In this document: positions 55,690 through 64,000 of the stretch, piece by piece
How positions within the stretch are numbered: the first letter of the stretch is position 1
Layout of the letters: every line of letters begins with the position of its first letter
From: Zopfochytrium polystomum
Taxonomy: Eukaryota; Chytridiomycota; Chytridiomycetes; Chytridiales; Chytridiaceae
Direction of reading: 5' to 3'
DNA length: 64,000 nucleotides
Assembly: GCA_025765615.1 (NCBI GenBank)
Contig: JAIVFJ010000211.1
Location: 1-64,000 of the forward strand
Program-made: the position numbers and the translations under genes
Notes under the pieces: generated by a model
The model's database searches: none
Seen by the model: only the letters and a program-made list of their open reading frames with translations
Told to the model about the DNA's origin: nothing

Positions 55690-56125
55690 CTCCCCCCGGC
55701 TGGAATCGGCAAGGAAGCGATAAATTCAGCCAGCGAGAGAGGCCATTTGCAATGTTGCAGTAGTGGAGAGACAGCGGGCTACCCGTCCTATATGACGCTA
55801 GAGCAGTGGACTGGGCGTCTGAGGCCGGATTAACCAACGTGCTGCAGTGGTGGAAGGATAGTGGACTGGAGTTCCTGTGCACTCAGGACGCAATGAAGGG
55901 AGCAAGCTATCGCGCACAGACCGAGACGTTGCAATGATGGAAAGAGAGCGTGAATGGCTCCGTTCAGTCTGCTGCCTGGTCCGGTTCCATACAGAGTCTA
56001 CGGTGGTGGAATGAAAGTGGGCTGCCGATTGACTGGAGTGAAGTCGATTTCCGGACTGTTACCGATGTCAGTGTGCTTGAGTGGTGGGAAGCGTTGGGTT
56101 CAACAGAACCCGCGCAGCGGCACAC
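55690..56125 (+). pseudogene. WWKxSGL repeat (ankyrin-like) protein remnant, plus strand
   Basis: Successive units can be read in changing frames: LQWWKDSGLEF, a decayed LQ*WKES unit, LRWWNESGLPI and VLEWWEALG, spaced by about 35 residues as in chytrid ankyrin-like solenoids. Stops and frame changes show it is inactive or badly called. In intact relatives these repeats are inferred to bind proteins. Confidence 0.55.
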
Positions 56126-56629
56126 AAAGCATTCGTGACGGGATTGTTTCGGCAAGTGGACGAAGGTGCCAAATTGGCGAGGAGGTTTGCCACAAGACTT
56201 TGTACGCAATTTAGTTGCATGTACTGCTTATATGTTTTCTTCATTGGGTCAGTGCTCTGCGCAAGGAAGGAAGGCTCTCGCTAGAACTATTTACCAGAAT
56301 CGAAAGCAAAGAGGGAGTCCCAAATGGTGGTTAGCGCCCCACAAGCCCACAGTGGCGATGGGAAGCTTCACAGGAGACTTTGCTCCTACGAACCCACAAT
56401 GCGCATGCAACGATGCGCTCGTCAGAATACAAGATTGGCTCCCATCGCTTGTTGTGATGGACCCGAACGTGGGTTGCTGCTTGCCGCATTGACATGTTGC
56501 CAGAAGTCGCAGCGGCCGTCGTATTCTCTGCGCGCCACGCCACTAGCGACTCTACAGCCGACGACGCTGCGCGCCTTGACACGCCGTCTTCTCTAGAGTC
56601 AAGGTTAATCTTCTAATCGTTGTTCTCAA

Positions 56630-56800
56630 CGAGTATTCAAAACGATTCCTCATGTTCGTACCACAGTGTACGTTGGTGTCGCCACCGCAGGCTCTCGATG
56701 GAGTCAGTCAGGGCGGTAGATTCAACAGCGGCGTTCTTAAGTTCAAAGCCGCTCTCTTTCCACCATTGCAACGTTTCGGTCCGCTTTACAAATCAAACAG
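56630..56800 (-). pseudogene. WWKxSGL repeat remnant, minus strand
   Basis: The minus strand reads TLQWWKESGFELKNAAVEST and then IESLRWR, the same unit type as at 55690-56125 but opposite in orientation. It adjoins the DDE transposase remnant B. Confidence 0.5.
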
Positions 56801-57256
56801 GGTGAAAGTGGAGTTTGATTTGGGTGATGCACGCACAGGCTGTGAAGAAGAGATGTCACTTACCTGCTCTCGATACCCTTTGTCTGCTCCAAAACGTTCG
56901 CCCTCCAACAGGCGCGGGACCAAAGTTGCACAAGCAAGGCGAAGATCGGGCCATGCACCACAAGGGACACCGCCTGCAACGTGAACAATTCGAGAGGTTC
57001 CAAGAGCGGTTGCGACCTCATGACAAATACCAGCGTTATGAAATTTGTGGCTGTAGTCTTCTCGCTCGATAGGGCGGCGTTCCCACGTTTTGAAGGCGAT
57101 TCCATTAACGTGACAGGATAGCTCCATGTCGTCCCAATTGATCCATCTGTCTTCAAAATTGATCTGGTTTGCTTTAGAAGCTTCGCAAGAATGAAAGAAA
57201 CGCGTCCACTTGCAACGTTCATCGTCGAAATGTGGCCCAGCACAATCTTCACCCAT
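56786..57256 (-). pseudogene. DDE_4/Harbinger-like transposase remnant B
   Basis: Starts at ATG 57256. It shares EDRWINW, EREDYSHKFHNAG, IVHVAGGVPCGAWPDLRLA and GADKGY with remnant A and the DDE_4 family. The first catalytic Asp motif (ADGI in A) reads VNGI here, so Asp is replaced by Asn. The C-terminal half is missing and the end runs into the WWKxSGL fragment. Confidence 0.6.
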
Positions 57257-57639
57257 TTTCGGAAATTTTTCTCAGTAGTTCCGAACCGCCCAGCGGATAC
57301 CGACTCAGTAGCGTAAACTTTAACGTGGTAAAGCGCCTAAAGGAGGTGCTTCGGCGCCAGATTCTCATCATCACACCTGCGGGCGATATCTGTTCAGATA
57401 AGGGCGGTTCCCTTCAGGCCTGTCCCGAAAAACGCGAGATACTTTCCGGCCCAGAAGCGAGTGTCGCATCCACTCACAGGACTTTGAATGACGGGGACGC
57501 GAGCTCAGCAAAGGTCTGTATGACGCCAACGTCAGCGTCTGTGTCAGTGATTGCCTTCAGAATCTGGGAATCAACCAGGCCGCTCTTATCCGACCGCAGG
57601 TGCAGAAGGGAGGGATCTGGACAAAGCCGCGAGCGACGG

Positions 57640-57683
57640 GCGGAGGTGGGGCACCTCTGGTCGAACCAGAGTTGCCCCACCTC
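57640..57683. repeat. Strong inverted repeat (hairpin)
   Basis: AGGTGGGGCA, a short gap, CTCTGGT, a 3-nt turn and ACCAGAG, then TGCCCCACCT: two nested perfect arms of 10 and 7 bp. A related GCCCCACCTCT recurs near 57921. The function is unknown; it could be a small mobile element end or a terminator-like structure. Confidence 0.6.
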
Positions 57684-58946
57684 TCTTTGTTTTTTATTAT
57701 TCCACCGGCCGAGGCGAGGTGTCGGGATAGGCGGTGTATTCAAGCATGGAAAGGCAGTGCCAGTGCCATAGATCCAAAGCAAAAACCCAGCAACAGGGTG
57801 CCTAAGCCGAGAACAAACGAAGAACATGCAACAGAGAAACAACAAATGGAAAAGACTTTACGGGAAAGAAAACCGGGACAGCAACAATGAAGGAAGGAAG
57901 GTGTGTATAAGCAGAGTAGCCCCACCTCTGTCTGTCGCTCATGGTCTTGTTTTGAAACCACTTGCGGTCCGCCTGTCGCCCGCAGCTTCACCCAGATCCC
58001 ACCTCCAGTCACGGCCGCGGTCAAAAAAAAAACTGGGCGAGCTCATCTCACCAAGTCGAGACGAAGAAGGATTGGAAACCAAAGCACCGTCCTCCTCAAC
58101 GAAAGCGGCAAGCGGACTCCCCATATCGGAGGGCATCAAGTTGGACACCACAGAGCTGCGCATGTTCAACTCTGACGGCGAAAAGGAATGAGTTAACCAC
58201 CGGTTGGTCAATTCTTTGATTGTATTCTGTTCCAACGACCAGCTCACGACTTTCAAGGGTCGCGGCGCCAGGTGAACAACGATCCTTTGGTTCTGATCGG
58301 CGGCGGTCTCAAAAAGACAGGGAAGGAAAACGAAGCACCGGCAGCAAAATAAGCAGCGACAACGAAACTGATCGAGATTGGGATCAGTGACGACAGCAGC
58401 AACCCGAGCATATCAGAGCTTTCCACCATCCGATTGTACGACAATCTGGAAGGCCGGAGGATGGCTGTTTTCATCAACATGCTTCGAGACTGTTCATGTC
58501 GTGAACGGTACGCATTTGTCTGTCCAATTCCAATCCAAAGCCAACAACGCCACACAATGGCTGGACCCCGCAAAACATCTGCTCAGTGCCGAGAGTAGAA
58601 TGTCTTCGAATAATTTGATCCACTTGATCTGATCGTCTTGTTGCCACAGATCATTTTCCGAAATCGTTCGTCGCCAAACGGTTCCAGTGTCTTCAAACTG
58701 CTTTTTGCCATCTGCGCAAGGTTCTCTTTCCCACATTGAATAAGAAGTGCTACCTCCGGCGCAGGGATTCCAAGAACCACGAGGGCATGAAGTGCTCTGA
58801 GCTTTGAATCTTCATCGCGTGCTGTTGATCAGTTGACGTGCATCATTCTTTTCTTTCCAGTTTTGAAGCGTCCGTAACACTTCCCCACGCTGAGCAGTTG
58901 ACTGACTGGACGTACGGTAATAAGTCTTCCGTTTTCCCCGAACATA
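57684..58946. other. Unresolved region with protein-like fragments
   Basis: Plus-strand pieces such as ISEGIKLDTTELRMFNSDGE (to 58191) and ISELSTIRLYDNLEGRRMAV (about 58400-58460) look coding and slightly similar to each other, but no continuous frame joins them. I make no gene call. Confidence 0.3.
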
Positions 58947-59282
58947 CTAGCAACCGCTCTCATCTCCAAACCACCCGCTCAACAAAATAAAACATAACCC
59001 CCCAACCCCCAGCGGATAAACCCCCCTGAGGCACGCCAAAGTCCAAGAGCGCAAATCAAGGACGTGTGCGGAGAGTACGGGTTCCGCTCCCGCCACAGTG
59101 ACGCGTTCGGGCGACTCTTTCGGCGGGCGCCCGGCTCGGGGTCCGGAGAGTCGCAGGTCGCCCGCATCTGGGTCGAAGCAGCAGCAGGCGGCGAAACTTG
59201 CTGCGGCGTCGGCGAAGCCGGCGAGCGGTGGCGCCGCTGGGGAGTAGGTGCGAAGAAGTGAAGGCGGTGAAATCGTGGTCAT
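58947..59282 (-). CDS. Possible small protein (111 aa), uncertain
   Basis: An open frame from ATG 59282. The first half is Ala- and Cys-rich with good third-position GC; the C-terminal half is hydrophobic. No family. It could equally be part of a spliced gene or a chance frame. Confidence 0.22.
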   Translation of the reverse strand: MTTISPPSLLRTYSPAAPPLAGFADAAASFAACCCFDPDAGDLRLSGPRAGRPPKESPERVTVAGAEPVLSAHVLDLRSWTLACLRGVYPLGVGGLCFILLSGWFGDESGC

Positions 59283-59509
59283 GGCGCGTATGGTGATGAA
59301 GGCGGGCGAAGACCGGGGCCAGAAAAGGTTCTGACAATCAAAAAAATGAAACGCGCACCCAGTCTTCTTTGCGTTCAATTGCATTTGTTCGCAGGAGAGT
59401 TTCTGTCGTAACTACTGCAAATTTAAATTTGCCTGTGACGTTCGACCGAGCAGGGTGGCGATTGTCGTTTTCACGATCTTCCCACCATCTGTTGGGGAAG
59501 ACGTCATCC

Positions 59510-59510
<1 letters not shown>

Positions 59511-59563
<53 letters not shown>
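59511..59563. repeat. (CA)n microsatellite
   Basis: 53 bp of uninterrupted AC. Confidence 0.95.
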
Positions 59564-59567
<4 letters not shown>

Positions 59568-60194
59568 CAGAGGGCGCTCGCACCCCCGTCCTCCCCTCCC
59601 CGTCCAAGCAAACAAATTTCTGATCATTTCTCGTCAACGTGTCTTGTGTGTGCGGCTGTTCGATTCTCCCGCGCTTCTTGTCCTTTCTCAACCTTTCTCA
59701 TCTTCTTCTCAACGAGCCGAAACCAATACCGTCCCTCTTTGCAACAGCTGCTGTCCCCCCACTCGATCCATCCCCAACCCCCCAAAGGGAGGGACAGGGG
59801 GAAGGGGTGGTAACTCGATCATGAGTTGGAGAAATCTTTGTGCAGATTTGTTCTCATTCTGAATGGCCGTACCCCAGTTGAGTTTTACCCCAGGTAAGTT
59901 TTACCCCAGGTCACGGACACGCCCACACGCCCTCATACACTCACACACTCAGGTGAACAACATTAATAACCAAATAAGCTTCAGGAGAGAACGATGCGAG
60001 CCAAGGTAAAAAAAGGGGAACAGGTTTGATAAAAGGCATGGGGATGGCGGACGACCCAAAGTCGTTGATTTGCCCTCGCCTTAAGCCCGCGCTAGTGAGG
60101 AGAAAAGAAGGAGAAAAAAGCAAAAAGACAAGTTCAGTACAGACGAACAAGAAGAACTCCAAACAACTCGAACCCCCCCGACCCTCCCCCCTAC

Positions 60195-60446
60195 TCAACC
60201 TTTGCGGAACCCCTTCTTCGGGATGCCCTTCTGAATGACGGGAGGCCTGTTCTTGTTCTGGCTGACGGCAATGGTCTCGCCCCACGGGTTGAGGACGGGG
60301 AGCCGCTTGTTCTTGTTGAGGTCGGGCAGCTTTGGTTGGTTCTCGGAGGGCAGGGGGGCGGCGGTGACGGTGGCGGGCGGGGCGAGGAGGCCGTGGAGGG
60401 AGGTGGCGAGAAGGAAGGGGAGGAGGAGGAGGAGGAGTGAGCGCAT
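60195..60446 (-). CDS. Small secreted basic protein (83 aa)
   Basis: ATG 60446. A Leu-rich signal peptide (about residues 3-22) with a likely cleavage region around TVTAAPLP is followed by a Pro/Lys/Asn-rich mature part (KLPDLNKNKRLPVLNPWGET, ending in KKGFRKG). No cysteines. The pattern resembles a secreted peptide with KR pairs. The family is unknown. Upstream frames are open but lack coding character, so the Met before the hydrophobic stretch is preferred. Confidence 0.55.
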   Translation of the reverse strand: MRSLLLLLLPFLLATSLHGLLAPPATVTAAPLPSENQPKLPDLNKNKRLPVLNPWGETIAVSQNKNRPPVIQKGIPKKGFRKG

Positions 60447-60449
60447 GGC

Positions 60450-61959
60450 GGGCGGGGGCCTTTGTTTGTTTGTTTGTTTGTTTGTTTGGCGGTTGGAATT
60501 GGAGGCTGTGTTTGGGTGAGCGGCTGATGATATACTGTATGGGTGCTGGCTGGAGTGTGTGTCGGTATTTATACTTGATAATTGATACTTACTTGGTCGA
60601 CCGCTCGCGCTGTCTTCAACATGGGTTGAACGGGAGTGATGAGTGCTTGGCCGTGGGCCTCTGCTTGCTGTCTTCGACGTGGGACGCACGAAACAGGACA
60701 TTTGTGTGTTTTCGATTTGCTTGTTTTGGTGAGAGTGGGCGGGAGACAAAGAGCCAGAGGGTGAGGGATATTGACAGACACGTTGTGACAGTGAAGCTGT
60801 GCGTGTGTTATGTTGTCTCGATTGTATGAGAGACGTAGCCACAGAGCAAGCCCGGTGTCTTCTCTTGTGTTGTTTATCATGTTCGGTGGCTGCACGTACA
60901 GCATTGAGTACATTGTTATTCTGCCATTTTCAATAGGCACGCTCGGACCTGATCGATGACCTGCTGGCAAAACGCCAATGTCCAACCACGTCCTCAAAAT
61001 CAGTCCTCACACATACCGGACTTTAGGGTATCAGGGCGGGCGGTGTCGGGACACTGCGATTCTTGGCAGGCAAAAACAAAGAAGACGACGTGATTGAAAT
61101 GTGGGCTTCCCTGCTTTGCACTTTGATAGGACATGGTGGGATTTGACCCCGATCCACCAGAGCGTTGAAATCTGTTCTGGTATGTCCACTGGCTGACTGA
61201 GGGAAGCCCATTTGAAGCGATCCGCCGACACGAGACATTTCAACAGAGCTCGCAAACGAACGACGGGTTAGGGGGTGAAGGACGATAAGGAGTTGACCAA
61301 TCATTGCGCCGACGGCGCTCTTCCCCGTCCGCCCAACCGTACCGTACGCCACGGGATCCGCGCCGGAAGACATGTGCTCCAATCTCCCACACGCCACCAT
61401 CTTCCACTTTTGCACCGCGTTATCCTCCTTTCCGCCGAAAGAAGGCGACCATCCACACCTTCACGAGGGCTCCAAAATGGGCAGATGTGTGGGATTGGGC
61501 TATTTCGCTGGGGGAACTTCGAACATGGTGCCATCAGCCCGAGCGGAGCCTTGTTTTTGTTTGGGTCAGGCGACCGCCGCGCCTCGGCTTGGCGCGCGAG
61601 AGTGGATCCGCGGAAAACCGTATGTTCGTTCCGTTGTCGCACGGACTTGTTTCCCACCTCCACCCAAGCTGGCGGAAGGTTGCATGTGATTTGACGATCG
61701 ACCGAGCAAGGAGAGATTGGTAAGGAAAGAAATGCCAAACAATATCAATTACAGAGCCACGCGCTTCGGCTTCCGGGGGCGACAAGTGTATTTAAATGTG
61801 GATTGCACAGTACAAGTTTCCTTCTCTCTTTTGTGGCTTGATGAGGTCATCGTTTGTTCCGCTCTATGCAAGCATGACCTAAACAGAAGTTGAGAAAATA
61901 AGGTCAGATGGCTGGTAAGTGTGGACGCGGAAGTACAGTTGTCTCTGTCTCTGTCTCTG

Positions 61960-62009
<50 letters not shown>

Positions 62010-62480
62010 CTCGCTCTCTCTGTCCGTCTCTCTGCTCTCTCACAAAACTCCATGCTGGGCTACCCAGGCCAAAAACGTGGAGGGAGGTTTCGGCAATCGG
62101 GATAATTCCCACTGTCTCTGCCGGTCGGTCTGCCTGTCATGCCCTCGCACGTTCATCGCACCTTCGGCCAAGCTCTCTGTCGGTCTGCGCCCCACCCACC
62201 CACCCTCCCTCAAATGTCACTCCGACTCATTCCCGTCATCCAATCGCCGGCCGGACCGAAGAAGACATCCCGCGTGTTTTCGGCCGTCAAATCGAGCAAA
62301 ACCAAAATTTTTTTTTCTTCGGAAGCCAAACAGACGGTGGGCATTGCGCAGTCACGCGGTCGTTTTGCGAAATATTCATTTCGAGCATTGATTCATGTCG
62401 AACAATTACAAAAACAACAAGAACAAAAAAGCCAAAAGATGGAAAAAAAATAAAATAGAAACACTCTTGCCCGCGTGGGG
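60450..62480. other. Intergenic region with a TCTGTC/CT microsatellite
   Basis: A (GTCTCT)n then (CT)n tract lies at 61941-62008. Overlapping frames at 61270-61740 lack family motifs. No gene is supported. Confidence 0.45.
61941..62008. repeat. (GTCTCT)n/(CT)n microsatellite
   Basis: A hexamer array passes into pure CT. Confidence 0.9.
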
Positions 62481-62486
62481 GGGTGG

Positions 62487-62491
62487 TATAA
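62487..62491 (+). promoter_or_regulatory. Possible TATA box for the GH43-like gene
   Basis: TATAA about 350 bp before the start codon, followed by a long CT-rich leader (62520-62640) typical of fungal promoters. Confidence 0.3.
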
Positions 62492-62840
62492 CGCTGTACG
62501 GCAGACAGAGAGGTCGTTTCCTTCTGCAGTCTCTCTCACTCTCTCACTCTGTCTCCCTCTCTCTCTCTCGCTACGTCTCACTCCCACAAAATTCTCCCTC
62601 CACTCTCGCTCTCTCTGTCTCCCCCTCAGCCAAGCAGAGTCGTCTGTCGCTTTGCTCCAGACCTCTCCCTCCCCCCCGTACTATCGCTTTTATTCCTGCA
62701 CCCCCACCCACCCACCCTCCCTGCAGCGCGCGAAGCATCTTTCCCCCCCCCTTACCAACCCCTGCACTTGCCTCATCCTTCTCCCACTACTCTCTCTCTC
62801 ACCACTCACTCGCTCACACTCCCACACACGCACACAAGCA

Positions 62841-63923
62841 ATGCGCCTCTTCAGCCTCGGTGCCATCCTTACCGCCGTCGTCTCCACCGTCCTCGCGGGC
62901 GGCGGCGGAGGCGTCGCCGCCCAGACCTACGTCGGCTACGCCTTCTTCTACTTCACGGGCGAAGGCACCGCGACCGGCGAGCAAGTCTACGCGGCCATCT
63001 CCAAGCAAGGCAGCAACAGCCCGCTCGGGTGGGACCTCCTGAACAAAGGGCAACCGATCCTGACGTCCACCATCGGGCAAAAGGGCGTGCGCGACCCGTT
63101 CATCGTGCGAAGCCCGGACGGGTCCGCCTACTGGCTCATCGCGACCGACATGCGCGCGTACAGCCCGACGGGCTTCGACTGGGACAACTCGCAGCGGCAC
63201 GGGTCGCGCAACATCCTGGTCTGGCAGAGCCGCAACCTCGTCAACTGGACCGCACCGACCCTGCACGAGGTCATGGGTCCCGAGGCCGGGAACGTGTGGG
63301 CGCCCGCGGCCGTGTACAACTCGGCGACGGGCGGGTACGACGTGGTCTTTGCTTCTGCAATCTACAACCAGACCACGGACGCAAACCACACGGCCCCCGT
63401 GATCCTGCAGCAGCAGGTCCGCGTTTCCACCCAAGACTTTACCTCGTTCTCCTCGCCGGAAACGCGGTACATGTACGACCCGGTGACCCCCTTCATCGAC
63501 ACGACGTTCCTGCGCGCGGCGGACGGGCGGCTGTACCGGTTCACCAAGAACGAAGGGGCGGTGACGACGGCGAACCCGAACGGCAAGATGGTGTTCCAGC
63601 AGGTGTCCTCGAACGACAACGCGGACGGGAGCTTCACGACTGTTGCGGTGCGGCTCGGCGCGCCGACGATCGCGGCGGGCGAAGGGCCCGAGGCGTTCCA
63701 GGACAACGTGGACCCGAACAAGTACTGGCTGTTTATCGACGAGTTTACGAACCGCGGGTACATGCCGTTCGTGTCGACCAACGTGTCGGCCGGAACGTGG
63801 TCGCTGGCGGTCGCGAACGACGCTACGTCGATCGCAAACGCGATGCCGTCCAACCACGCGAGGCACGGAAGCATCTTGAAGCTGACGCAGAGCGAGTACG
63901 ACGCGTTGCGCACGCTCGTTTGA
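62841..63923 (+). CDS. Secreted GH43-like glycoside hydrolase (five-bladed beta-propeller)
   Basis: 360 aa, intronless, ATG 62841. Signal peptide about residues 1-28 (hydrophobic, ending VAAQT). Family features: FFYFTGEGTATGEQVYAAIS, GQKGVRDPFIVRSPDG with the conserved Asp, YWLIATDMR, DWDNSQRHGSRNILVWQS, NVWAPAAVYN and GEGPEAFQDN, where the Glu fits the GH43 catalytic acid. Relatives act on arabinose- or xylose-containing plant polysaccharides. WAPAA differs from the common WAPEA. Likely an extracellular plant-cell-wall enzyme used in saprotrophy; the exact substrate cannot be told. Confidence 0.85.
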   Translation: MRLFSLGAILTAVVSTVLAGGGGGVAAQTYVGYAFFYFTGEGTATGEQVYAAISKQGSNSPLGWDLLNKGQPILTSTIGQKGVRDPFIVRSPDGSAYWLIATDMRAYSPTGFDWDNSQRHGSRNILVWQSRNLVNWTAPTLHEVMGPEAGNVWAPAAVYNSATGGYDVVFASAIYNQTTDANHTAPVILQQQVRVSTQDFTSFSSPETRYMYDPVTPFIDTTFLRAADGRLYRFTKNEGAVTTANPNGKMVFQQVSSNDNADGSFTTVAVRLGAPTIAAGEGPEAFQDNVDPNKYWLFIDEFTNRGYMPFVSTNVSAGTWSLAVANDATSIANAMPSNHARHGSILKLTQSEYDALRTLV

Positions 63924-64000
63924 GCGAGTTTCGCCCGTTTTTTGATTTCTATGTCTTGAAAGGAAAAAAGTAATCATCCAAGGAACCTTGTACATCCATT

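Noticed and set aside
61129..61187. tRNA-like hairpin closed by GGACAT/ATGTCC on the minus strand
   Set aside because: Only about 59 nt, no convincing D-arm or anticodon arm, and the B-box-like GGGGTCAAATCC is weak.
61275..61738. Overlapping frames on both strands
   Set aside because: All three plus frames and the minus frame are open with similar quality, so none can be preferred.
62768..63995. Long alternative frames on both strands over the GH43-like gene
   Set aside because: Shadow frames in high-GC coding DNA; the 62841-63923 frame has the signal peptide and family motifs.

Overview
This window is nuclear DNA of a filamentous or zoosporic fungus. A chytrid (Chytridiomycota) is my best guess. 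The support is GC-rich genes with short GT-AG introns, an Sfp1-type C2H2 factor, secreted RNase T1-family proteins, a GH43 enzyme, intron-bearing tRNA genes, chromodomain LTR retrotransposons, and ankyrin-like fragments built on a WWKxSGL motif that I associate with chytrid genomes. No rRNA, CRISPR array or bacterial operon structure is seen.

Layout. 1-11.4 kb: three multi-frame loci (7-2740; ankyrin type at 9038-10566; a shrunken ankyrin relative at 10781-11391) around a broken RNase T1-like paralogue (2950-3987, -), an unknown gene (4356-5591, +) and a striking membrane protein whose cytosolic end is annexin-like (5887-8709 or beyond, -). 11.8-23.6 kb: an unknown gene (11806-12879, +), low-complexity DNA, a three-exon Sfp1-like transcription factor (15436-19682, -), an intact RNase T1-like secreted protein (21511-22360, +) and a small multi-pass membrane protein (22991-23548, -). 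23.8-27.6 kb: a remnant RNase H domain split by an LTR retrotransposon (24103-27283). 28.3-32.6 kb: a LITAF-domain gene (+) and a Ser/Thr kinase (-). 35.5-57.3 kb: a repeat-rich, more AT-rich zone with a solo LTR, two related DDE transposase remnants, a degenerate Copia element, two more copies of the 24 kb element, a long-arm foldback element and five tRNA genes. 57.3-64 kb: mostly unresolved sequence, a small secreted basic protein (60195-60446, -) and a GH43-like secreted enzyme (62841-63923, +).

Most interesting: the retrotransposon family at 24103-27283, 41181-43986, 44393-47406 and the solo LTR at 35512-35864. Its LTR carries long, perfectly phased arrays of heat-shock-element units upstream of a TATA box. 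The predicted mRNA 5' end is an exact 11-nt complement of the site just inside the LTR, as in Tf1-type self-priming. Gag and the second ORF are joined by a textbook -1 frameshift signal. All copies lack reverse transcriptase and RNase H, yet two keep an open frame running from protease to chromodomain. It looks like a heat-inducible, non-autonomous Gag-protease-chromodomain element.

Second, the Copia element appears to have inverted rather than direct terminal repeats. Third, the annexin-fusion protein has WW-containing ectodomain cassettes separated by dibasic sites, as in a Kex2-processed peptide precursor.

Several frame breaks fall in homopolymer runs (near 929, 3180, 28421 and 36278), so some 'pseudogenes' may be sequence errors. 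Exon boundaries were read by eye and are predictions.
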